A DNA stretch of 11,555 nucleotides, taken from the NCBI GenBank assembly GCA_014304965.1, contig JACRTZ010000255.1, positions 1 through 11,555 of the forward strand, in the 5' to 3' direction. Both the position numbers and the translations under genes were made by a program. The stretch's first letter is position 1; every line of letters starts with the position of its first letter. This document shows positions 1-5,661 of the stretch, piece after piece. This DNA comes from Vulcanimicrobiota bacterium (lineage in GTDB: Bacteria; Vulcanimicrobiota; Vulcanimicrobiia; Vulcanimicrobiales; Vulcanimicrobiaceae). A model generated the notes under the pieces. That model was given only the letters and a program-made list of their open reading frames with translations, did not search any database and was not told the DNA's origin.

Positions 1-1
1 T

Positions 2-202
2 GCCTCCCCCGTCCTTCATGTCTTAGACGAGGGTCCGGGGTACGGCCACCTCGGCGCGAATCCGCCGAACGCGCTCAGCGAGTCGGGTCGCGGGCTGTTT
101 CTCATCGCGCGACTCTCCGAAGACTTCAGCGTCGGGCGGCGCCCCGGCGGCGGCAGCCATTCGCGCGCCGTGCTCGCGCCCGCTACGCACCGCGGCGCCT
201 AA
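2..202 (+). CDS. RsbW-like anti-sigma-factor serine kinase (HATPase_c_2), C-terminal part; start lies off the left edge
   Basis: The frame is open from the first bases and ends at TAA. It gives 66 residues that read as the C-terminal half of a GHKL-type ATPase of the RsbW/SpoIIAB class. The G1 box appears as DEGPGY (visible residues 9-14). The G2 box and following helix appear as SGRGLFLI (28-35). The closing strand region carries PGGGS (48-52), the usual position of the conserved GGT-like motif. The N-box helix must lie upstream of the window. Proteins of this family bind and inhibit a sigma factor and phosphorylate a STAS antagonist using ATP in the cytoplasm. A STAS antagonist is encoded at 7228-7572, and SigB-like promoters lie at 1582-1607 and 7575-7598, which suits this role. 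The family call is firm. Which sigma factor it binds, or whether it serves another partner, cannot be told from this fragment. An Arg-rich frame on the opposite strand is a shadow. Confidence 0.85.
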   Translation, partial: ASPVLHVLDEGPGYGHLGANPPNALSESGRGLFLIARLSEDFSVGRRPGGGSHSRAVLAPATHRGA

Positions 203-210
203 GGCCCGAG

Positions 211-417
211 CTACCCCTTCCGTTCGCCTTCCGGGAGCCATTGCCGGCGAATTTCTTCGCGTTCGAGCGCGAGCACGCGTTCGAGCACGGCCTCCCGTCC
301 GAACCTGCAGTCGCAGCGCATTCCGCCCGCGTTCGTGTTGCAACCGCCGGGGTCGTGTTCGTCGATGTCGTGTCCGCAACCGCAGACGATCAAACGTTGA
401 AGGGACAAGTCGCTCAC
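211..417 (-). CDS. Small Cys/His-rich putative metal-binding protein
   Basis: This is a 68-residue hypothetical protein with a GTG start. A compact cluster spans residues 12-37: C12, C14, H16, H21, C26, C35 and C37, spaced as CxCxH-x4-H-x4-C-x8-CxC. The remainder is a charged amphipathic helix rich in Glu and Arg (about 40-60). The spacing resembles small actinobacterial-type orphan proteins with CxCGH...H...C...CxC patterns that are presumed to bind zinc. No function is established, and metal binding here is inference. It starts 22 bases after the hemerythrin stop on the same strand and probably shares its transcript. Its stop lies 8 bases from the end of the convergent kinase gene. No strong Shine-Dalgarno precedes the GTG, so the exact start is uncertain. 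The clustered Cys and His residues in an otherwise Cys-poor neighbourhood are the main reason for believing it is a real gene. Confidence 0.6.
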   Translation of the reverse strand: MSDLSLQRLIVCGCGHDIDEHDPGGCNTNAGGMRCDCRFGREAVLERVLALEREEIRRQWLPEGERKG

Positions 418-439
418 CCGCGAGCGAAGAGAGAGGCCG

Positions 440-892
440 CTACGCTGCGGCCTTCTCCTTCATCGCTTCGATCTGCCGTCCGATCTGTTCCAACTCTTCC
501 TCGCCGAGCAACTCGCGCGCGACTTTGAAGAGCGAACTTTCCTCTTCCTTGACGTGGTGCTCGACGTTCTCTTTGAGCACGGTCAGCTTCGCCTTGTACG
601 CTTCGTCGCTCGGATCGAGGGCTTCGAGCTGCTTGATTAACGACTTGACGACGTCGTGTTCCTCGTATGCTTCGAGCACGTCGTCGCGCTCCTCGCTGCG
701 AGCCTTTGCCTTTTCCTTGATCGCCGGATAAAATACGGCTTCTTCGATGCGCGCATGCAAGGTAAGCGCCTCGTCAATCTTGGCGAACAATTTCGCGCGG
801 GCCGTCGTCGCCCGATCGCCGAGTTCGTCCGCTTCCGCGAACAGCGCCTTGACTTCGCGGTGATCCCGTTTGAGCAGCGTTATTGCGTCCAT
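440..892 (-). CDS. Hemerythrin HHE cation-binding domain protein
   Basis: This 150-residue protein is made almost wholly of one four-helix hemerythrin/HHE domain. The expected di-iron ligand positions are visible: H11 (in KRDHREVK), H46 and E50 (LHARIEE), H79 (EEHDVVK), and H112/H113 with E117 (EHHVKEEE). Stand-alone bacterial HHE proteins of this length bind a non-haem di-iron centre and are linked to oxygen, nitric oxide or oxidative-stress sensing and iron handling. The precise role here is unknown. The ATG is supported by GGAGG ending 4 bases upstream (complement of 897-901). The C-terminus is Lys/Glu rich with no membrane segment, so the protein should be cytoplasmic. It follows the two-TM protein on the same strand after an 82-base gap that contains a perfect 14-bp palindrome. 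It may therefore have its own promoter. Confidence 0.93.
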   Translation of the reverse strand: MDAITLLKRDHREVKALFAEADELGDRATTARAKLFAKIDEALTLHARIEEAVFYPAIKEKAKARSEERDDVLEAYEEHDVVKSLIKQLEALDPSDEAYKAKLTVLKENVEHHVKEEESSLFKVARELLGEEELEQIGRQIEAMKEKAAA

Positions 893-896
893 GTAT

Positions 897-901
897 CCTC
901 C
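897..901 (-). promoter_or_regulatory. Ribosome binding site of the hemerythrin gene
   Basis: The minus strand reads GGAGG four bases before the ATG. This near-perfect anti-Shine-Dalgarno match fixes the hemerythrin start. Confidence 0.75.
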
Positions 902-939
902 GTAGCCGGTCCCTTATTCCAAGTTCGTGCCGTTATAAA

Positions 940-953
940 CGTCGCGCGCGACG
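940..953. promoter_or_regulatory. Perfect 14-bp palindrome upstream of the hemerythrin gene (possible operator)
   Basis: CGTCGCG followed directly by CGCGACG forms a gapless perfect palindrome about 50 bases upstream of the hemerythrin start. On the minus strand it overlaps by one base the sequence GTTTAT (complement of 935-940), which in turn is 14 bases from GGAATA (915-920). This spacing is SigB-like but the -10 match is poor. The palindrome could be a repressor or activator site. CG-rich palindromes also arise easily by chance in this base composition. Confidence 0.3.
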
Positions 954-974
954 AATCTTGCTTGGTGGCTGAAA

Positions 975-1553
975 TTAAAACGCCGCGCCGTTCACGGTTT
1001 CGGCCGAGCCGTTACGATACTCGGCAGCGTTTCCGCTCCCGGCACGTTCGTAGCGGCGGCCTTTTTCGGCGGCCGCCTCCAAGGCAGCAGGTAAGCGTTC
1101 GGTTTCCAATTGCGTGGGGGGCACGAACAGTCCGAGCAACATGCCTGCAGACGCAGCTCCCAACGTCACGGCGAGCGGATGGCGCTTCAGGGCCGATTGG
1201 CGCGTTGCTTGTCCATCGCCGTCTGCGTCGGGGGAGCCCAGCGGCTCGGTGCGTTGCAACGGTCGCGCCTTCACGAAGCGCGACGCCAAGAAACCGCCAA
1301 GCAATGCAACCGCGGCGCTTGCGAGCGGCGCGCGTTCGGCTAAACGCTCCGCGTCGCTCATCAGCTTCCCGGTGTCGCACTCGCGCAGATACGCGGAAAT
1401 GCCGTCGGCCTTGTACGCGATTTCATCCGCCAGACCTGAAAACACGTACCCGCCCTTCGAGCGCAGCTCGTCTGCGATCTCGTGAAGGCCGCGGGCCGCG
1501 TTGTCTATACGCTCGCCTACCTCGGCCGCCGTGCTGCCGATCGAATCATTCAT
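975..1553 (-). CDS. Two-TM envelope stress-type protein (DUF883/DUF3618-like architecture)
   Basis: This is a 192-residue protein. A helical N-terminal part (1-70) with regular hydrophobic spacing, of the apolipoprotein/ElaB type, leads into a short membrane helix at about 75-93 (ERAPLASAAVALLGGFLASR). A charged polar linker (96-123) follows. A second short membrane helix at about 126-145 (PLAVTLGAASAGMLLGLFVPP) comes next, then a polar tail. The pattern 'xPLAxxLGAxxxGxLLGLxxPPT' is familiar from DUF3618-type 'nutrient-deprivation-induced' proteins. The pattern 'DAERLxERxPxxxxxxxxLxGFLxSRFxKA' is familiar from DUF883/ElaB-like proteins. No biochemical role is known for either, and they are usually placed in stationary-phase or envelope stress. 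The gene is divergent from the SRPBCC gene and is preceded by a good SigB-like promoter match (1582-1607). It reads toward the hemerythrin gene, which it may partly co-express. Confidence 0.8.
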   Translation of the reverse strand: MNDSIGSTAAEVGERIDNAARGLHEIADELRSKGGYVFSGLADEIAYKADGISAYLRECDTGKLMSDAERLAERAPLASAAVALLGGFLASRFVKARPLQRTEPLGSPDADGDGQATRQSALKRHPLAVTLGAASAGMLLGLFVPPTQLETERLPAALEAAAEKGRRYERAGSGNAAEYRNGSAETVNGAAF

Positions 1554-1581
1554 ATATTATTTGCCACTCCTCGAGAGTGCT

Positions 1582-1607
1582 TTACCCGCTCGGAGAGCGT
1601 CAAAAAC
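1582..1607 (-). promoter_or_regulatory. SigB-like promoter (GTTTTT-N14-GGGTAA) for the two-TM protein gene
   Basis: On the minus strand, GTTTTT (complement of 1602-1607) is separated by 14 bases from GGGTAA (complement of 1582-1587). This fits the SigB/SigF-family consensus GTTTAA-N12-15-GGGTAT. A start about 7 bases after the -10 would leave a leader of about 20 bases containing GGAGT (complement of about 1567-1571) before the ATG at 1553. Its position and orientation suit the two-TM protein gene. Confidence 0.55.
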
Positions 1608-1613
1608 GGGTAT
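1608..1613 (+). promoter_or_regulatory. GGGTAT element, possible -10 for the SRPBCC gene
   Basis: GGGTAT, identical to the SigB-family -10 consensus, lies 45 bases before the SRPBCC start. It directly abuts the -35 of the divergent minus-strand promoter. No GTTT-like -35 is found 12-15 bases upstream, so it would be an incomplete match or a second protein-contact site in the divergent region. Confidence 0.3.
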
Positions 1614-1658
1614 GAGAGCTTATCGCTACCGTGCCGCCACCGGAGAGAAGTTACCACC

Positions 1659-2150
1659 ATGTTCGAACACCGCGCCTCAGTCCGCGTCCCGGCGTCGTCG
1701 CACCAAGTCTACGAAATGTTCAGCCACTTCAACGACTTTCCGAAGTTCATGAGCTACGTCAAAGAAGTGACCTATCGTGACGATCGCACGAGCCACTGGG
1801 TCGCCGAGATCGCAGGCACCCACGAATGGACGGCCGTCAATGAAAATTGGAGTCCGGATCGCCGCATCGGCTGGCGTTCGACCGAGGGCCTTAAGAACGA
1901 AGGCAGCGTGACGTTCGAGGACCGCGGGCCCGGAGAAACGCAGCTCGAAGTCGTCGTGCGCTACGATCCGCCCGCCGGCATTCTTGGAGATGCCGGGGAG
2001 AAGCTCGGCGTCGGCGCAGAGTTCGAACGGCGGCTGCAGCACGATCTCAATCGCTTCGCAGAGATGGTGCGAAGCGCACCGGCGGGCGCACTCGATCCCG
2101 CCTCGTCGTCGTATCTCTTTCGTGCCGCGAGCGCGGCGGGCGAAGGCTAG
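1659..2150 (+). CDS. SRPBCC-family (cyclase/dehydrase-like, START/Bet v1 fold) protein
   Basis: This 163-residue protein is a single SRPBCC domain. The opening strand and helix, HRASVRVPASSHQVYEMFSHFNDFPKFM (about 4-31), are the hallmark of the polyketide_cyc/cyclase-dehydrase family. They are followed by VTYRDDRTSHWVAEIAG and the strand W-x-S-x-E-G-x-x-N-x-G-S-V-x-F (72-86). Members bind hydrophobic ligands or serve as lipid or ubiquinone chaperones, and the ligand here is unknown. The ATG is chosen because it begins exactly at the domain and has GGAGAG 11 bases upstream. A longer reading from further left would run through the divergent promoter region. The last 25 residues are an Ala/Ser-rich tail without fold signatures. 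Small SRPBCC proteins of this type often sit beside DUF3618/DUF883-type membrane proteins, as here, which suggests an envelope or stress role (inference). Confidence 0.88.
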   Translation: MFEHRASVRVPASSHQVYEMFSHFNDFPKFMSYVKEVTYRDDRTSHWVAEIAGTHEWTAVNENWSPDRRIGWRSTEGLKNEGSVTFEDRGPGETQLEVVVRYDPPAGILGDAGEKLGVGAEFERRLQHDLNRFAEMVRSAPAGALDPASSSYLFRAASAAGEG

Positions 2151-2173
2151 ACCACCCGGTCACAGGAGGCAGC

Positions 2174-2437
2174 ATGTCCGAGACTCGTAAGCGGAATCAA
2201 AACGCGCCGGAAGATCGCAGCGTCGAAACCTCCACGGGTCCGAGCGAAAACGTGGACGTCATGGGCGGCTCCGGCGCGAGCGGCGGTCGCGCCGTCCTGC
2301 CGAACGACGTCGAACGGGACGGGGCGCAAAAGCGCACCTCGTCCTTGGTGGCCGGCGACGGCCTGTCCGACGACGGCGCCGAGAGCGACCTCGAGGACGG
2401 CGGGCCCGCCGGCGGCAACACGCAAACGGCTCGGTAG
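2174..2437 (+). CDS. Small acidic, low-complexity hypothetical protein
   Basis: This is an 87-residue hydrophilic protein with no membrane segment, no Cys and very few hydrophobic residues. It is rich in Gly, Ser, Asp, Glu and Ala. Two Gly/Ser/Ala patches (about 31-39 and 78-83) and an acidic stretch near the C-terminus (SDDGAESDLEDGG) predict intrinsic disorder. I do not recognise a family. A textbook AGGAGG (2164-2169) 4 bases before the ATG and the position 23 bases after the SRPBCC stop argue that it is translated in one operon with that gene. Hydrophilic Gly-rich small proteins with this make-up occur among bacterial stress and desiccation proteins, but that is only an analogy. The stem-loop at 2453-2479 follows the stop and would end this transcript. 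Confidence 0.65.
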   Translation: MSETRKRNQNAPEDRSVETSTGPSENVDVMGGSGASGGRAVLPNDVERDGAQKRTSSLVAGDGLSDDGAESDLEDGGPAGGNTQTAR

Positions 2438-2452
2438 CCGCTCATGCGTTGT

Positions 2453-2479
2453 CCGGGCGAGTCGCAAGGACTCGCTCGG
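2453..2479 (+). terminator. 11-bp stem-loop after the small acidic gene (terminator-like, no U-tract)
   Basis: CCGGGCGAGTC and GACTCGCTCGG pair over 11 bp with one G-T wobble around a 5-base loop (GCAAG). The site lies 15 bases after the stop of the small acidic gene and 57 bases before the livK-like start. No T-run follows. It may be a GC-type terminator, an mRNA-stabilising stem, or an attenuator in the leader of the ABC operon. Confidence 0.5.
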
Positions 2480-2521
2480 CGAATTCGCAACTCTTCCTAA
2501 ACTCTGCCGCCGCACATGCTC

Positions 2522-2528
2522 AGGGAGG
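2522..2528 (+). promoter_or_regulatory. Ribosome binding site fixing the GTG start of the solute-binding protein
   Basis: AGGGAGG lies 7 bases before GTG at 2536. It decides for GTG over any more upstream start, because the Tat signal peptide begins right there. Confidence 0.7.
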
Positions 2529-2535
2529 TTCTGCC

Positions 2536-3822
2536 GTGTCCAACATCGACCGTCGAACGTTCGTCAAACGCGCCGGCCTCGGCGCCGCCGCACTCGCAGG
2601 CGGCATGCCCGCCTTCATCCCTCGTCTCGGCGAGGCCGCCGACGCCATCAAGATCGGCGTGATCGAGCCGTACACGGGAACCTACGCGTTCCCCGGCGAG
2701 AACGAAACGCGCGGCATCGAGATGGCCGTGGACGCCTGGAACAAGCGCGGCGGGGTCATGGGCCGCAAAATCGAGATCGTCAAAGAAGACGATGCCGCCA
2801 ACCCGCAGCAAGCGGCCCAGAAGGCGCGCAAACTGGTCAATCAGGACAAGTGCGTCTCGCTCGTCGGCACGGTTTCCAGCGGCTCGTCCATTTCGGTCAG
2901 CGGCGCCGCCAAAGACATGGGCGTCGTCTTCATGGCGACCGGCGGTCATACCGACGACGTGACGGGCAAAAACTGCAGCTGGAACACCTTCCGCGTCTGC
3001 CACAGCACCTGGATGGAAGCCCACGCGACGGCTTCGACTCTGATGAAGAAATTCGGCAAGAAGTTTTACTTCATCACGCCGGACTACGCGTTCGGCCGTT
3101 CGTTGCAAGTAGCGTTCGAGGACGTACTCAAGAAAAACGGCGGCTCGGTAGCGGGCTTAGATTACACGCCGCTCGGCACGACCGACTTTAGCTCGTATCT
3201 CACGAAAGTCGAACCGGCCAAACCCGATGCGCTGATCGTGATCGTGCAAGGCGACGATTTCACCAACTGCATGAAGCAAGCCAATCAGTTTGGATTGCTC
3301 AAGAAGATCCCGGTCGGCGGACCGCAAGCCGAACTCGAGCCCCTCTGGGGCCTGCCCCCCGAGGCGCGCGTCGGCTTCTGGGGCATCGAATGGTACTACA
3401 AGAGCGACAAATGCTTGGGTGTCGGAAACGCGGCCGCGCACAGCTTCATCGGCGAATACAACCGCCGCTACATGAAGAAGGGCGACAACAAAGCCACGCC
3501 GCCGACCGCACGCGAATGTTTCGGGTACGTCGGCATGGATCGGCTGCTGCACGCGATGAGCGAGGCGAAGTCGACGGACTCCGTCAAGGTCGCAAAGCAG
3601 CTCGAAGGCGAAAAGTTCACCACTATTTTCGCCGGCAGTTCGTACTTCCGCAGAGAAGACCATCAACTGATGTGGCCGATGTGGGTTGCGGAGCTGCGGC
3701 CGAACGGTTCGCCCGGCGATCCGAGCGACATCTTCAACGTGCAAGACATTCATCCGGCGGATCAGATCGAACAGAGCGTCGCCGAAAAATCGAAGATCTG
3801 TAAGATCGCCTATCCGACGTAG
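2536..3822 (+). CDS. Tat-exported ABC transporter substrate-binding protein (LivK/Peripla_BP_6 family)
   Basis: This is a 428-residue periplasmic or extracytoplasmic binding protein that delivers ligand to the LivHM permease. A twin-arginine signal is visible: DRRTFVK (5-11), then the hydrophobic stretch AGLGAAALAGGMPAF, then an A-D-A cleavage site near 35-37. The mature protein opens IKIGVIEPYTGTYAFPGENETRGIEMAVDAWNKRGGVMGRKIE, the standard first strand and helix of type I binding proteins. SSGSSISVSGAAKD (114-127) and PDYAFGRSLQVAFEDVLKKNGG (182-203) mark the hinge and second lobe. The length is usual for Liv-type proteins with a long C-terminal lobe. Seven cysteines (106, 147, 155, 245, 293, 328, 422) are unusual and suit disulfides or folded Tat export. 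The ligand is not readable: branched-chain amino acids, other amino acids, amides and aromatic acids are all known for this family. It heads the five-gene operon. Confidence 0.93.
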   Translation: MSNIDRRTFVKRAGLGAAALAGGMPAFIPRLGEAADAIKIGVIEPYTGTYAFPGENETRGIEMAVDAWNKRGGVMGRKIEIVKEDDAANPQQAAQKARKLVNQDKCVSLVGTVSSGSSISVSGAAKDMGVVFMATGGHTDDVTGKNCSWNTFRVCHSTWMEAHATASTLMKKFGKKFYFITPDYAFGRSLQVAFEDVLKKNGGSVAGLDYTPLGTTDFSSYLTKVEPAKPDALIVIVQGDDFTNCMKQANQFGLLKKIPVGGPQAELEPLWGLPPEARVGFWGIEWYYKSDKCLGVGNAAAHSFIGEYNRRYMKKGDNKATPPTARECFGYVGMDRLLHAMSEAKSTDSVKVAKQLEGEKFTTIFAGSSYFRREDHQLMWPMWVAELRPNGSPGDPSDIFNVQDIHPADQIEQSVAEKSKICKIAYPT

Positions 3823-3841
3823 CGCGGAGATCGTCTAAGAC

Positions 3842-4720
3842 GTGCTCGAGCACGGTGCCGTAGCGCCCCAACTGTTCAACGGCCTCGTGCTCGGCGCGTT
3901 TTACGCGATCGTCGCGATCGGTCTCTCGTTGATCATGAACCTGACGGGGACCATCAACATGGCCCACGGCAGCTTCATGACGCTCGCCGGTTACCTGGCA
4001 TATGCCATGGTTTCGCGCGGTACGAGTTTCTGGTTTGCGCTCCTCGTCGCGCCGATCATCGCATTGATCGTCGCGGTGGTCATCGAACGAACGCTGATCC
4101 GCCGACTCTACGGCCGCGATCCGGTCTACAGCTTGCTTTTGACCTTCGGGCTATCGCTGATCGCCGAAGGGATCTATCACAAAGTTTTTACGGCGAACAG
4201 CGTCCCCTTCTCGCCGCCGCCGGCCCTTGCCGGAACGGTCGCGCTCGGTTTCATGAACTTCCCCGCCTATCGCCTCTTCATCGTCTTCGTGCTGGTCGTC
4301 GTGTTCGTGCTGCTCGCGCTCTTCCTGAACTACACGCGCTTCGGGCTGCGATTGCGGGCGGCCGTTCAGGACACCGAAATGATCACCGCGCTCGGGACGA
4401 ACACGCAAGTGCTCTACGCGATCAATTTCGGCCTCGGCATTCTGCTCGCCGGAATCGCAGGCGTGCTCGCATCCGGCCTGCTCGGCCTGAACCCGACGAG
4501 CGGCAACACCCTGTTGATGCCGGCCTTCGTAACGGTGATCATCTGCGGCATGGGCAGCCTGTACGGCAGCTTGGTCGGCGGCCTGCTGATCGGCGTCGCA
4601 CAGTCGCTGATGACCCTCTTCATCCCGCCCGCTTCCGAAGTCGTTATGTACGTCCTGATGGCGGTCGTCCTCACGATTCGCCCGCGCGGGCTCTTCGGCG
4701 AGGAAGGCGTCTTCGGATGA
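3842..4720 (+). CDS. livH: Branched-chain amino acid-type ABC transporter permease LivH
   Basis: This is a 292-residue inner-membrane permease, the usual LivH length, with about eight hydrophobic segments. The first is QLFNGLVLGAFYAIVAIGLSLIMNLTGTINMAHGSF, the signature opening of LivH proteins. The cytoplasmic coupling loop is GLRLRAAVQDTEMITALGTN, which contacts the ATPases. A Gly-rich segment GMGSLYGSLVGGLLIGVAQSL near the C-terminus is also typical. It pairs with LivM to form the transmembrane channel. The GTG start lies 19 bases after the livK-like stop, with a modest GGAG 12 bases upstream. A later ATG would cut into the first membrane segment. The stop overlaps the livM start as ATGA, so translation is probably coupled. 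The gene symbol reflects family and gene order, and the substrate is not established. Confidence 0.92.
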   Translation: MLEHGAVAPQLFNGLVLGAFYAIVAIGLSLIMNLTGTINMAHGSFMTLAGYLAYAMVSRGTSFWFALLVAPIIALIVAVVIERTLIRRLYGRDPVYSLLLTFGLSLIAEGIYHKVFTANSVPFSPPPALAGTVALGFMNFPAYRLFIVFVLVVVFVLLALFLNYTRFGLRLRAAVQDTEMITALGTNTQVLYAINFGLGILLAGIAGVLASGLLGLNPTSGNTLLMPAFVTVIICGMGSLYGSLVGGLLIGVAQSLMTLFIPPASEVVMYVLMAVVLTIRPRGLFGEEGVFG

Positions 4721-5661
4721 CGCGAGGCCGCATCGCGACGATTGCCGTCGTCGTGCTGCTCGCGTTCGAGCCCGTGCTGTCTCCGTTCATTCACGTGGAC
4801 GTGACGATCGCAAGCGCGGCGCTCTTGTTCGCGATCGCCGCGATGAGCGCAAACTTGCTCTTGGGTTACACGGGCCTCCCGCCGTTCGGCAACGCGGCGT
4901 TCTTCGGGCTCGGCGCGTACGGCGCAGCCCTGTCGCTCAAGTACTGGCACGTCGAGTTTGCGACGGCGGCGGTGCTGGGAACGGCGCTCGCCGTGCTCGG
5001 GGCGCTCGTGCTGGGACCGTTCCTGCTGCGCCGGCGCGGCATCTACTTCGGCTTGCTCTCGATCGCGTTTGGCCAAGTCTTTTACTTCATCGCCTACCGC
5101 TTCACCGACGTCACGGGCGGCGAGGACGGGATGAATTTTTCTCGGCCTTTCCTGCTCGTGCCGTCGCTTCGATTGCGAGAAACCGCGTTTTATTATCTTG
5201 CGCTCGTGGTGTTCGTCGCCGCGATCCTTGCGTTCGAGGCCATCGTTCGCTCGCCGTTTGGGAAAACGTTAATCGCGATCAAACAGAACGAACTGCGCGT
5301 GCGCTACCTGGGCCTCGATTCGAATCGCTTCGTGTTCGTCGCGATCGTGATTTCGGCGGCGTTCGCCGGCCTCAGCGGGGCGCTGACGGGCATGCTCAAC
5401 AACTCGGTCGGGCCCCTGATGCTCGACTGGCACCAGTCGGGCGACTTCGTATTGAGCACGATCCTCGGCGGTTCGGGCACGATTTGGGGCCCGCTGGTCG
5501 GCTCGATCATCTTCGTCGTGGGACGCGACATCATTTCGAGCTACACCCAAGAGGGCTGGCAAATCATTCTCGGCGCGCTCTTCGTCGCGTGCGTCATCTT
5601 CTTTCCACGCGGCATCCTGGGAACCGCGCTTCAACTCTTTGCGGCCAAACGTCATGGCTGA
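4717..5661 (+). CDS. livM: Branched-chain amino acid-type ABC transporter permease LivM
   Basis: This 314-residue permease partners LivH. Its N-terminus is hydrophobic, followed by AAMSANLLLGYTGLPPFGNAAFFGLGAYGAA, the LivM hallmark. The family 'LLGYtG...fGxaaFfGlGAYxxA' region is well kept, with PPF in place of the usual LSF. LLRRRGIYFGLLSIAFGQVFY follows. The coupling loop is SPFGKTLIAIKQNELRVRYLGLDSNRFVF. The Gly-rich GGSGTIWGPLVGSIIFVVGRD lies near the end and FFPRGILG closes the protein, as in most LivM sequences. The start ATG overlaps the livH stop by 4 nt, and the stop overlaps livG by 8 nt. Length and topology are normal, and no truncation or frameshift is seen. Confidence 0.92.
   Translation: MTRGRIATIAVVVLLAFEPVLSPFIHVDVTIASAALLFAIAAMSANLLLGYTGLPPFGNAAFFGLGAYGAALSLKYWHVEFATAAVLGTALAVLGALVLGPFLLRRRGIYFGLLSIAFGQVFYFIAYRFTDVTGGEDGMNFSRPFLLVPSLRLRETAFYYLALVVFVAAILAFEAIVRSPFGKTLIAIKQNELRVRYLGLDSNRFVFVAIVISAAFAGLSGALTGMLNNSVGPLMLDWHQSGDFVLSTILGGSGTIWGPLVGSIIFVVGRDIISSYTQEGWQIILGALFVACVIFFPRGILGTALQLFAAKRHG

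Noticed and set aside
1608..1613. Full SigB-type promoter for the SRPBCC gene
   Set aside because: The -10 GGGTAT is perfect, but no GTTT-like -35 stands 12-15 bases upstream. It is kept only as a weak element.
656..1615. Long plus-strand Arg-rich open frame of 319 residues opposite the hemerythrin and two-TM genes
   Set aside because: It covers two well-supported minus-strand genes and the divergent promoter region, has shadow-like composition (Arg, Ser, Pro) and matches no family.
4414..5076. 220-residue minus-strand frame opposite livH/livM
   Set aside because: It is antisense to two recognisable permeases. Its Arg/Glu/Gln/Pro-rich composition is typical of shadow frames.
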